This document shows, piece by piece, positions 55,918 through 64,000 of a DNA stretch of 64,000 nucleotides. The position numbers and the translations under genes are program-made. Positions within the stretch are counted from its first letter, which is position 1, and every line of letters starts with the position of its first letter. Source of the DNA: Xylona heveae TC161. Taxonomy: Eukaryota > Ascomycota > Xylonomycetes > Xylonales > Xylonaceae. The stretch covers positions 682,001 through 746,000 of the forward strand of contig NW_017264202.1 in assembly GCF_001619985.1 (NCBI RefSeq), in the 5' to 3' direction. The notes under the pieces were generated by a model. The model was not told the DNA's origin and did not search any database. It saw only the letters and a program-made list of their open reading frames with translations.

Positions 55918-56666
55918 GGCTGCTGCGACTTGCACGTGAAAACGTGAACGCCGGCCACAACGTCGACAGATAGAGTTTGGATTGTGGAAGATAACGGTAT
56001 CAGCAGCTCGCAATCACTGGCATCAATGAAAGAAGCGACGGTAGAAGAGTTTAGTCGGTCGTCGAGCACAGGAAGGCTGGTTCAAAGTCTGAAGCTGAAT
56101 ACTCAATGTGGCATCGACGGCTGGAGCACGGGCCAATCAGAGGCACGAGGAGTTGGCTCAAGAGGGCGGTAGAGGCAGATCTTGTGCCCAAGTATTGGGG
56201 GGCAGGGAAAGACCGGAGGTTCTCTGCCGACTTCACCTGCTGCTTTGAGTAGGGTCCAAATATAAGGTCATCCAATAATCAACCCGAGATAGCTCTCTTG
56301 CTTAAGCGTTCGCCGGAGAAAAATGCAGCAGGGTTAAGATAAGTCTCTTCAACCGGGAAAAATCCCATCTGAGGGGAATCTAGTCGGGGGGGAAGGAAAA
56401 GGGAAAGGAGACAGAGATGGAAAAGACAGTCATGTCACATGGGAGTCACATGGACGAGGCGAAGCATCACATGCATCTTTCCTCGGGCCAGCATTAGCGG
56501 AAAATTACACAAATCGGGTTAGCGCCATTTAGTGTCAGATAATACTCCATTAAAGGCAATATCAAAACTTCCTTGAGAACAATTGCTGCTTTTTACTTTT
56601 GTTTCATTGCACAGCGCTTTTCGGAATAAGGATTGAAGATTTGAATTCATGTTCCTATTCGTTTGT
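55918..56666. other. Upstream region of opi1
   Basis: opi1 promoter and 5' UTR, and the 3' side of the APH-like gene. Apart from the E-box cluster no element was identified. Confidence 0.5.
56435..56473 (-). promoter_or_regulatory. Three CATGTGA (UASINO/E-box) motifs upstream of opi1
   Basis: On the opi1 coding strand, CATGTGA occurs at 56441-56435, 56452-56446 and 56473-56467, spaced 11 and 21 bp (about one and two helical turns). CATGTGA is the core of the yeast inositol-responsive element bound by Ino2-Ino4 and silenced through Opi1. In this lineage other bHLH factors may bind, so feedback control of opi1 is inference from motif and position. Confidence 0.45.
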
Positions 56667-58031
56667 CTACCACTCAGCTAGTCCAGGTATTTTTGTGTCT
56701 TCCAGCTTGCCATGCACAAATAAGGGAAGCTTCTTTCGCTGTTCATCTGTGAGCAGATTTAGCAGCTCTTCTTCACGTTCTGTTTTAAAATGCCGGTAAT
56801 GAATGAAGGTCCAGTATACCCTGTCAAAGGCATAGCTGTTCTGCGCAGCGTAGATGATCCAAAAAAGCTCAAGGTCGTTTTCCATGTCCTTCTTCATCTT
56901 CTCAGAAGTGCGTTGTGATTGCCGAAGTCTTCCTCTACTCATCGCCAACGCTTCAGACTCGGACAATGCTTCTAGAAATAAAGGAAGTTTGGATCTAAAT
57001 GCTGTCTCAAAGCTTTGAAGATTCGGTTGAAAATTCTCCGGTCGCTGAAGTAGTAACCACCACGGAGCCACCTGTCCAAACTCCGCAGGAGCAGCATAGC
57101 AAAACTCCCAATCTATGACGGCCTTGATCTGTAAATTCTCATCAACCAGCACATTCGTGGGGCGAAAATCGTCACAAGCCAAATGGGATCGGCATTTGGG
57201 TCGAAAAAGTCGAGATGGAGCGATTCTCCCGAACCTGCCCTTAGGTCGCAGTGAATCGACAATGTTCTGGAATATGCAACGCGCAATGTACTTGCGTCGA
57301 CAATCAACCTCGTCCTTGATAAACCCATGCCGTTGTGTTTCAAGATGGTGAAGGAGCTGGGTAGTCAAAAATTTCAAGTAGTTGCGGGTAGATGAGAATG
57401 TCTTTCCTGCTTGAATAGATGGCTGAACATTTCCCTGTTCAGCCAGGAAGACCATGTCCTCTGTAAGCGGACGGCCGTTGACAGTACCATCGTCAGTGAT
57501 TGAGCCAATGCGAGGAAAATTAATTCTTGATAGTTCAACCATGACATCTGCCATTTGGCGATACACCTTCTTCAGCTTGTCATCATCAATGTCTTCCTTC
57601 AGTGCAGCATTGTCTTCAGATATCTGTAGCCCCATTGATAACTTGTTTCCATGGACATATTCCATTATAATATAGGGCCCAAATTCACATTTCCCATGCT
57701 CGAGTATTTTGGGTACTGGAATGGTCGTATGGGTTTTGACAAAGCACATGACTGCGACCTCCTTTTCGACCTTTTCGTCTGGAAATCTCACCCGCCCCGG
57801 TTGAGGAAATCGAATGACAGTGTCCAAATGCTGGTCCTCATATCGGAAAACAAAGCACGCATTGAAAGCGCCTTTCTCCAGTTCCATTGACTGTGCTTTC
57901 TTGCCTGACCGAACCTTGGCTACCAGACTTCCGAGCTTTTCTAGGTTCTCCCTGGTACAAATCTGCTTCACCCAGGCATAGTATACTTCATCGGCTTTGT
58001 CAGCTGCAACTTCGTCATACTCCATCGTCAT
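56667..58031 (-). CDS. APH-fold phosphotransferase-like protein, Cys in place of catalytic His
   Basis: One exon of 454 residues starting MTMEYDEVAADKADEVYYAW. The aminoglycoside/choline-kinase-like fold is recognised by GAFNACFVF (nucleotide loop), TVIRFPQPG, EVAVMCFVKTHTTIPVPKIL, PYIIMEYVHGNKLS, CDDFRPTNVLVDEN and AVIDWEFCYAAP. The usual HGD-x4-N loop here reads CDDFRPTN: His is replaced by Cys, while Asp and Asn and the later IDWEF Asp remain; I recall the same change in other fungal relatives. A stretch just before the loop (RFGRIAPSRLFRPKC) is atypical and reads better in another frame, so a small compensated frame error or divergence is possible. The substrate is unknown. A second APH gene follows 1 kb away on the same strand. 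Confidence 0.85.
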   Translation of the reverse strand: MTMEYDEVAADKADEVYYAWVKQICTRENLEKLGSLVAKVRSGKKAQSMELEKGAFNACFVFRYEDQHLDTVIRFPQPGRVRFPDEKVEKEVAVMCFVKTHTTIPVPKILEHGKCEFGPYIIMEYVHGNKLSMGLQISEDNAALKEDIDDDKLKKVYRQMADVMVELSRINFPRIGSITDDGTVNGRPLTEDMVFLAEQGNVQPSIQAGKTFSSTRNYLKFLTTQLLHHLETQRHGFIKDEVDCRRKYIARCIFQNIVDSLRPKGRFGRIAPSRLFRPKCRSHLACDDFRPTNVLVDENLQIKAVIDWEFCYAAPAEFGQVAPWWLLLQRPENFQPNLQSFETAFRSKLPLFLEALSESEALAMSRGRLRQSQRTSEKMKKDMENDLELFWIIYAAQNSYAFDRVYWTFIHYRHFKTEREEELLNLLTDEQRKKLPLFVHGKLEDTKIPGLAEW

Positions 58032-59052
58032 ATATTGTAGATCCGCCGTGAATGCTTTCCAGTAACACAAGTAGACAATTAAGGGGTGCAGTCCCCTTTA
58101 TGCGAGAGGGAGAGCCAGCATGTACAGGACTACATGCACCCTTTGACTGGCGGGCCAATGGCTTGGAAGTATATAGCAAGTACAATATCTTGCTGAACAG
58201 GAGTATCTCCTCTCGTGGGTGAATATTGCTGAGTCAGTGCAGCATTTGAGTTTCTATTTTTGTTGCAATTATGCATTTCTGATTCATGCTCGCAGCAGGT
58301 CGAGGGGTAAGCTTCAGCATCATGTCAGTCTTTGGTGAGAATTCTAAAATGGAAATTTTGTCAGCAGCGCAGCCAGCCTTGGGGGATTCATAGGGCAAGC
58401 GGGCATGATGTCAAAACTGGCCGGAGACATTCGCTTTCGTTTAAAAAAAAATTGTCGATCTGGGCCAAACAACCTCACGTTTGTCCCGTTTTTGTTTGCT
58501 TGTTGCTTTATTTATTTTTCTGTTTTCTATTTTTATCTTTATTTTTTGGTGCGGCTGACAGGTTTGGCAGTGGAAATTGTCGTGCGATACAGCGATACAA
58601 TAATGAATCACAATAATATACTCTGTCCTGAATATGCTATGTCATAATGCGACAGGGAGGTACGAGCACAGAAATGACCCCTTTTCTTTTTTGAGAAGAT
58701 TTACCGTTCGTCGTGACATGGATCAATCGAAAGAATCGTTGATTTCGAACTCTATTTCTCCGCATCCTCCCGTGCGCCGCGTGAATGAAGACGGCCTGAT
58801 CGTTGGCTGGCGTTGGCATCATTGTTTCAAGAGATTTTTTGCTGTAGACCCTTCTGGTTGATTTGCATTCGTTTTTTATCCGCGTGTCAATTTATAATTG
58901 CTTCACGCAGGTTGAAAGGCTAGCTCAGGGATAGTCATGATGTATCTAGACACTAATTTCATGTCATGACTGTGCATGCTGGCATTGGCAGACGCTTCCG
59001 CAAGCATAGACTGATTTGACCGCTGGCCGAAACGGCGCTCGCCCAGCTCGTC
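58032..59052. other. Intergenic between two APH-like genes
   Basis: Both genes are on the minus strand, so this is the promoter of the left one and the 3' side of the right one. T-rich at 58500-58550. No gene supported. Confidence 0.5.
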
Positions 59053-59934
59053 TCATGACCAGAGTTCAGAGCGAAATCTCTCGAGCCAGAACGCTTCATT
59101 GGTGTAATTGTCTAAGAATTCGTCCAACCACTGATCCCAGTCGTCGTTCCACCTGACAGCCCAAAAAGCAAGAGAATATTCCCAGTAGCTTGGATACCAT
59201 CCGGACTTCTCCCAATCAACAAAGACAGGTTCCAAGTCCTCGACCGGGCTGCCTCCGTCAATGGATAGCGCAGTCGAAGCGGTCTGTCGCATCAAAATGT
59301 TCTTTCGCTGACAGTCGCCATGCGTAAATGTCGGCTTTGGACCAGAGAGAATGCAAGGGAGGGCATGGCAATAAAAGGCCGCTCTACGCGGTGACGGACC
59401 ATCGCAGGCATATTTTCGCATTAATGCCTCGTTGAAAGCGTCTTCTGTGTGGAAAGGACCGTTGGTCGAGGGGTCCGGGTCGGGTGTCCAGAACGTATCG
59501 TCGAGAAGAGGGCGCTCGCCAAGGCTTCCGAAATATCCAGGTGAGGGTATTCGGCGTAGCTCATCAAAGTAGGCTCGGAGTCTGGTGACAACCAGTTTTT
59601 TCTGGCTCAATAACAGATTCGGCCACAGTGACTCGAGTGTGTCGCCCACAATGTGTTCCATGATGATATATTTCACTCCTGTTTGCGGGTCAGAGTAAAG
59701 GGCATACACCTCAGGAACAACAACATTAGTTGAGGCCCGGACAAACATCATGTTCTCTCCTTCTACCAAGTCGACTCCAAGCCCAAACTTGACTACAAAG
59801 CACGGGGCCACCCTGACAACACGGCGTGCTCGATATGGAGTAGAGATGTCTGGTGCCATTTCAATATCACTATTTGTTGGAAGTGGTGAAGGAAGGGTCC
59901 TTGTATAATATGGTATTTCGATAGAACTTGTCAT
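59053..59934 (-). CDS. APH-fold phosphotransferase-like protein, catalytic loop intact
   Basis: One exon of 293 residues. Recognisable parts: APCFVVKFGLGVDLVEGENM (ATP-site Lys), VPEVYALY, YIIMEHIVGDTLESLW (hinge), a Pro/Asp-rich DPDPSTNGPF, the catalytic FTHGDCQRKNILM (HGD-x4-N) and the metal-binding VFVDWEKSGWYPSYWEY. Such short fungal APH proteins are numerous and mostly without known substrate; small molecules or proteins are possible. It is much shorter than its neighbour at 56667-58031 and only distantly similar, so the pair is probably not a recent duplication. The start is the only ATG that leaves the N-lobe complete. Confidence 0.88.
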   Translation of the reverse strand: MTSSIEIPYYTRTLPSPLPTNSDIEMAPDISTPYRARRVVRVAPCFVVKFGLGVDLVEGENMMFVRASTNVVVPEVYALYSDPQTGVKYIIMEHIVGDTLESLWPNLLLSQKKLVVTRLRAYFDELRRIPSPGYFGSLGERPLLDDTFWTPDPDPSTNGPFHTEDAFNEALMRKYACDGPSPRRAAFYCHALPCILSGPKPTFTHGDCQRKNILMRQTASTALSIDGGSPVEDLEPVFVDWEKSGWYPSYWEYSLAFWAVRWNDDWDQWLDEFLDNYTNEAFWLERFRSELWS

Positions 59935-60364
59935 GATTTCAATGGTCGAGCAGCCGTTTCCTGAAGCAGTAGTATATGCAATTGTTGGCCTGGATCACGA
60001 ACCTAGGATTTTGGTGTTTGTATTAGTAGTACCGGGGAGGGGGGATGGGCAGGTCTTGACAGGGTCTTAACAGTAACTTTACTGGGAAGCTTAACTAGTA
60101 AGTTACCTAACGAATTGTAGCATTTCGTTAACCCCTGCGTTAACCGGCGCCACCAAAATTATCTGTTCTACCGACCACGCACAGTGAGTTACATACCATT
60201 TCATCTGCCAACTATAGACAAAATCTCTGGAAGGATGTGGCTATCAAAGCTGTATGGAAGAAGTTTGCTCGAGGAGAACCCAATCCAGCCGACATCAAAT
60301 CGACAGCGCAGAAGAGAATTCTGAAATTGCTCGACCAACACCTCCCTTGTTCTATCTATCGATC
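59935..60364. other. Divergent promoter region
   Basis: Shared upstream region of the minus-strand APH gene and the plus-strand gene of unknown function. Contains GTTAACCCCTGCGTTAAC (60128-60145), a near-palindrome of GTTAAC ends. In-frame sequence from 60254 could extend the next gene. Confidence 0.5.
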
Positions 60365-62215
60365 ATGAACGACGGGGTTAGTCCGAGCCAGCCAGCTTTT
60401 GATCAGCTACTCGGCGAAAGTTGTAAGCTGTGGTCCTCCTATCGAGATGCTGCCAGTACGACACCCCTACTTCCATCTGATTGTATCAATTTGAAAAGTC
60501 TCCTTGGTCGAACACCTTCGTTCCTCGGGAGCGGGTTACTTCCTGATGATGTCCACGTCTCCCTCGCGTGCAGGGAAGAGCAATCTACACAAGGACAGCA
60601 AGGCCTACTCACCAGCGGGCGTTCTATGTGGAGAACTTCTCGAGGCACATGTATCCTTGAGCATAAGGCTATGACCTTGGATTTACTATTGGGTGTTCCA
60701 ACACCACTTGCGGTGCAGATTTCCGACTGCGCTCCGTTGACGGAATGGCCCGGCATCCAAGGCATTTCGGGCCATGACAAAGGCAACTATCTTACCATCT
60801 TATTCCTCGCATGGGCTTATATCCTCTCGGCACGATGGGCCGAAGTTCTAACGGATTCGTCGGAGCTACAGTGCAAAACCCGCTTTACAACTGGAGTGGT
60901 TTCGCCCCGGCTCGGACCGAACCAGCAAGGTGACGTGGAGATCGATTTAGGTGAACATGTCGAACAGGATGAAGCGAGTTGGTGGAAGGCTGTATTAACG
61001 TCACCAGGCGGCTGGGAGGTGACTGCGGACTACAACGGGAGAACATTCCTATCCCCGTGGTCTGTCTCGATCTCTGCTACAATACGCATCGCTGTGGCCG
61101 GAGATCTCGTGGTTCCTGCTGCCCAACCACCATCATCCAGCCAGGCCCTCCAGTATTTGGCTCGATTTTGCTCCCATAATCGCCTCCATGGTCAATGTGT
61201 GACTGCTCTAGCTGGGGCGCTCTATATCCCTTTCCTGAGCGGAAAGTCGGTCTCACTCCCTGTGCCACAGCCCGCCCCACGACACCAATCCCGGGAACCT
61301 GTCGCATGTTTTGCGCAATCTCACTCGGATGTCGTTGCAGAACACGGCAAGCTTCTCACGTATTATATGACGTTGAGCACCAATGTGTGGGGCATGCGGT
61401 CACTGCTCTGCAGCACTTTTTTCAACGCCGATATCGAATGCAATCTGGTCAGCGCTTGGCTTAACCCTGCATTTGCAGTCATTGATCCGCTCTTGCGAGA
61501 AGAGAATGTGCCTGTGCTTGCCAAGGTCCTGGCTAACCGGCAACCCAAGTTAGGCAGCCTCTGGCTTGGTGCAATATTTATGGGCGTCGCCAAATCTACC
61601 TTACGGGATATTCGAACCGGGCTCACGGCAGTCAATCTTAGCATGGCTGCATGGACCAGGACAGAGCAATCATTCATAACATCAGAACCAGGTGCTAGTA
61701 ATGGGGAAACAATCCGCCGCGAGGATGAGTGTCGACTCTTATTCATTTTGGGTGTAGACGGATATACCAGAGCACCTGTCCATCCTTGGAAACCTTTTGG
61801 AGAGACTCGCCTGAGTGATGCCGAACTCTCGGTGCGGCAGCATGCTTCTTGTGGGTGTCATTGTCTGGAGTACATTTCATGGAACTGGACCCTCACGAAT
61901 GGCAAAGAACTTGAAGACCCAGGCATTGATTTTATTTCCGACGATGAGAATAATATTAGCATACAAAAAGGAGAGGCACATGCTCCAAAGCAGCACAATA
62001 ATGAGTTGTGTTCCCAGTCATTGTCAGAAATTTCTACACGCGGCATCTTTGGGTGGTTAAGATCCACAGGATACACAGCCAATGAGGAGTCCATATACAA
62101 GCACCCCTGGATCGATATTGAAGGCTCTGACGATGAAGATGTAGGCGACGATGGATCCGATACTTCTGAGCATAGCGCTGCGCCGACGAAATTGATTCTT
62201 GATTGGCTCAAGTAA
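60365..62215 (+). CDS. Fungal protein of unknown function, 616 residues
   Basis: A single exon starting MNDGVSPSQPAFDQLLGES. It resembles a family of hypothetical proteins that I believe is common in Eurotiomycetes, but I cannot name a domain. Visible features: GNYLTILFLAWAYILSARWA (hydrophobic, maybe a buried or membrane helix, about residue 140), WWKAVLTSPGGWEV, a YYMTLSTNVWGMRSLL block, NPAFAVIDPLLREENVPVLA, PKLGSLWLGAIFMG and a Trp/Cys-rich SCGCHCLEYISWNW. The C-terminus is acidic (GSDDEDVGDDGSDTSEH). An in-frame ATG at 60254 would add 37 residues that look like translated UTR. It overlaps nothing and ends 23 bp from the convergent Cys-rich gene. Confidence 0.78.
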   Translation: MNDGVSPSQPAFDQLLGESCKLWSSYRDAASTTPLLPSDCINLKSLLGRTPSFLGSGLLPDDVHVSLACREEQSTQGQQGLLTSGRSMWRTSRGTCILEHKAMTLDLLLGVPTPLAVQISDCAPLTEWPGIQGISGHDKGNYLTILFLAWAYILSARWAEVLTDSSELQCKTRFTTGVVSPRLGPNQQGDVEIDLGEHVEQDEASWWKAVLTSPGGWEVTADYNGRTFLSPWSVSISATIRIAVAGDLVVPAAQPPSSSQALQYLARFCSHNRLHGQCVTALAGALYIPFLSGKSVSLPVPQPAPRHQSREPVACFAQSHSDVVAEHGKLLTYYMTLSTNVWGMRSLLCSTFFNADIECNLVSAWLNPAFAVIDPLLREENVPVLAKVLANRQPKLGSLWLGAIFMGVAKSTLRDIRTGLTAVNLSMAAWTRTEQSFITSEPGASNGETIRREDECRLLFILGVDGYTRAPVHPWKPFGETRLSDAELSVRQHASCGCHCLEYISWNWTLTNGKELEDPGIDFISDDENNISIQKGEAHAPKQHNNELCSQSLSEISTRGIFGWLRSTGYTANEESIYKHPWIDIEGSDDEDVGDDGSDTSEHSAAPTKLILDWLK

Positions 62216-62238
62216 CGTTGAAGCCCAGGGATGTTGGT

Positions 62239-62469
62239 CTACTGTGTCAAGTCGATCCACTCTTCAAAGCCGTCTGGGCCACCAGCTGGATGGTCCTTGC
62301 ATTTGGAACATATGGCATATTTTCCTGAGATTCCATGATCGCCAGTTTGGCAAATTTTCCACTGCTTCCGACATCCTGGTGCTTTGCAGACAAATCTGTT
62401 ATGTGCATCATTCCAGTGGTTGCAACTGGCGTTCCTGCAAGAACCTGCTTGACCAGAACTTGCAGTCAT
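62239..62469 (-). CDS. Small Cys-rich protein, likely zinc-binding
   Basis: An ATG frame of 76 residues with seven Cys and several His: GSCRNASCNHWN, RFVCKAPGCRKQWKICQTGDH, then KYAICSKCKDHPAGGP and EEWIDLT. The paired Cys spacing (C-x4-C, C-x4-C, C-x2-C) and His suggest two small zinc sites, or a disulfide-rich peptide; lack of a signal peptide favours zinc. The frame lies 23 bp from the stop of the convergent gene. No family was recognised. The high Cys content in an otherwise untranslated 3' region and the true ATG support it, but a single short exon keeps confidence moderate. Confidence 0.5.
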   Translation of the reverse strand: MTASSGQAGSCRNASCNHWNDAHNRFVCKAPGCRKQWKICQTGDHGISGKYAICSKCKDHPAGGPDGFEEWIDLTQ

Positions 62470-64000
62470 TGTTGATCCTCTTGGTGCCCGATGGGAAATC
62501 GAGTGCTGCTCGGATGGTGAAATGGCTGTTTAAAATTTTAGCAACTTTGTTGTATGACAGCTACATGTCCCATACCCTGTCAACCTTACAGTCGGCCAAA
62601 TGTTATCTTCATTTTGTTGTGTAATAAAAATATACAGCCGTTTAGGTAGGAATCAAATAATGATAATGGAAATGTCTGTAATACTTCCTAATCACAACTA
62701 GCATCTAGAAGAGGGAGAACCTACATTTATACACCGTTCGCGCCAGCTGACAGAAAGCGAGCACCCTATGTCCCCTCCCCCCTCCCAGCCAGGAGACTCT
62801 ATTTTGGGCTCAATCAATAAAAAGGGCTTGCAGTGGCTTGCAATCGAGCAGCGAGTAGTAGCCCTGTCCGCCATCATCTTGTCAACATTTAGTTTACCAT
62901 TTCCCTAAACTATTAAACTTGAACATGGTAGCGCTAAGGAACGCTTCATGATAGGTTATGTACCCTCCCCTACCCCTTATAAATACAGCCATGATCCAAA
63001 TCCCATTTTATCTCTTATCATTTTCCCTGTACTGTAACTACAAGTTACAGAGCTGCACCCATAGGTACTGCCAGGGCTAACAAGCAAGAGGCTCCTTGAG
63101 GGGTCAAATCAACATAGACTTGGTCATGGTCACAGAAGTACTTGGTATAATGGCAGAATGGTTATGAATCATTACTTAAAAAAAAAAGAGAAAAAAGAAA
63201 ATGAACACGAAGAGGCATAAGCAACCACCCCGCCCCCAAAAAATCTGGGAGAAAGTACCTATGTACAGTTGGGGGTTACCAATATTTACTCATTTTGGTA
63301 ACCTTACCAAAACCTGTAATATCTAACAATATAAGTCTTTCTCAACAACCTATATATTGTCCTAAATTTATATGCATTATAGAGTTATTTATTAACTCAT
63401 TATATTATTCTAATTTTGCTTGATTTTGTTTAACTAATTTTTTTGTTATATGTAGAAGACTTTTATAGGAATACTAAGGATTCTAGTTAGTATTATATAG
63501 CCTGGAATAGCAGGGCATTTCTACAATAAAATGATATAATGTTTATAGGAAATATACAACTTAACATCTTATATCTATCTATTATTTTTAAATTTCTATA
63601 CTATTAGTTATTGTTAATTTATATGTGGCAAAACATCATCCCCCATTAAGCCAATGACAAAAAGATTTTCACACCCTAATACTGTATGTATAATGTATAT
63701 AATGGTGAGCTAGCTTATTATCTAAATGCTATAAGCGAATAGTATAGCTAAAGCCCTTGATCGTTTTTAAACCATGAGCAGCTAACGGGTGAGCGAATAT
63801 CCATCCCCATCCTTTGCTCTTGCCTCCACAGCACTCATGAATGGAGGGAAATGTTACCTAAGTTAGGGTAGGTAGGTACCGGATAGAACTTAAGTTCATA
63901 CACCCCTAAGGCCGATTAAGGTTACTGAGGAGAGGGGGAGAAAAGAAACGAGGGCAGCGTTAGTTGAGGCAGCTAATAGCTACAGTACTAGGCCACGAAT
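62470..64000. other. Gene-free right end, AT-rich in the middle
   Basis: No coding frame is supported. The section 63300-63720 is strongly AT-rich with many TATA and TTA words and few GC pairs, unlike the rest of the window. GGTAGGTAGG-type repeats recur at about 63865-63885. Confidence 0.55.
63300..63720. other. AT-rich island
   Basis: About 420 bp with very low G+C and no open frames, bordered by ordinary sequence. It could be a mutated old repeat or simply an AT-rich spacer; no terminal repeats or family words were seen. Confidence 0.5.

Noticed and set aside
56599-56799. Small plus-strand frame before the APH-like gene
   Set aside because: It overlaps the 3' end of the gene on the other strand and has no own features.

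Overview
The window is nuclear DNA of a filamentous ascomycete (Pezizomycotina). The gene set and style point to Eurotiomycetes, probably the Eurotiales. The evidence is compact genes with many short GT-AG introns (about 48-100 bp), fungal-specific families (LCL2, Opi1, GH71 alpha-1,3-glucanase, fungal ceramide glucosyltransferase) and intergenic simple sequence rich in TAGGTAGG/GGTAA units. Species cannot be told from sequence alone. No CRISPR array, operon, bacterial feature or convincing transposon was seen.

Layout. 1-6.7 kb: a gene cut by the left edge, an intron-containing tRNA-Cys, and a housekeeping block of mitochondrial ribosomal protein bL27m, LCL2, the H/ACA snoRNP protein NOP10 and the pre-rRNA endonuclease NOB1 (the last two convergent). 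6.7-14 kb: a gene-poor stretch with a decayed ZZ-type zinc-finger gene and one three-exon gene of unknown function. 14-26 kb: ceramide glucosyltransferase, AP-1 mu subunit, the large subunit of chromatin assembly factor 1, and a Ser/His-rich fungal protein. 26-31 kb: a 5.4 kb stretch with no gene I can support. 31-36.5 kb: an AIM9-like phosphotransferase, then 3.4 kb of simple sequence. 36.5-49 kb: M18 aspartyl aminopeptidase, a full-length ABCA-type transporter in seven exons, and a secreted GH71 glucanase. 50-64 kb: a two-exon membrane protein of unknown function, the Opi1 repressor, two neighbouring APH-fold kinase-like genes, a 617-residue fungal protein of unknown function, a small Cys-rich protein, and an AT-rich gene-free tail.

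The genes mostly act independently, as is normal in fungi. Shared themes are ribosome biogenesis (NOP10, NOB1, bL27m), membrane lipids and traffic (ceramide glucosyltransferase, AP-1 mu, ABCA transporter, Opi1), and three unrelated-looking members of the APH/choline-kinase-like fold. Two regulatory hints stand out: three CATGTGA (UASINO/E-box) motifs in 39 bp upstream of opi1, and a perfect TTCGCGT/ACGCGAA palindrome upstream of the CAF-1 gene. I found no clearly new biological system; the best candidates for novelty are listed in the findings. Exon boundaries were worked out by hand from GT-AG sites, reading phase and family similarity; all reported multi-exon models keep frame.
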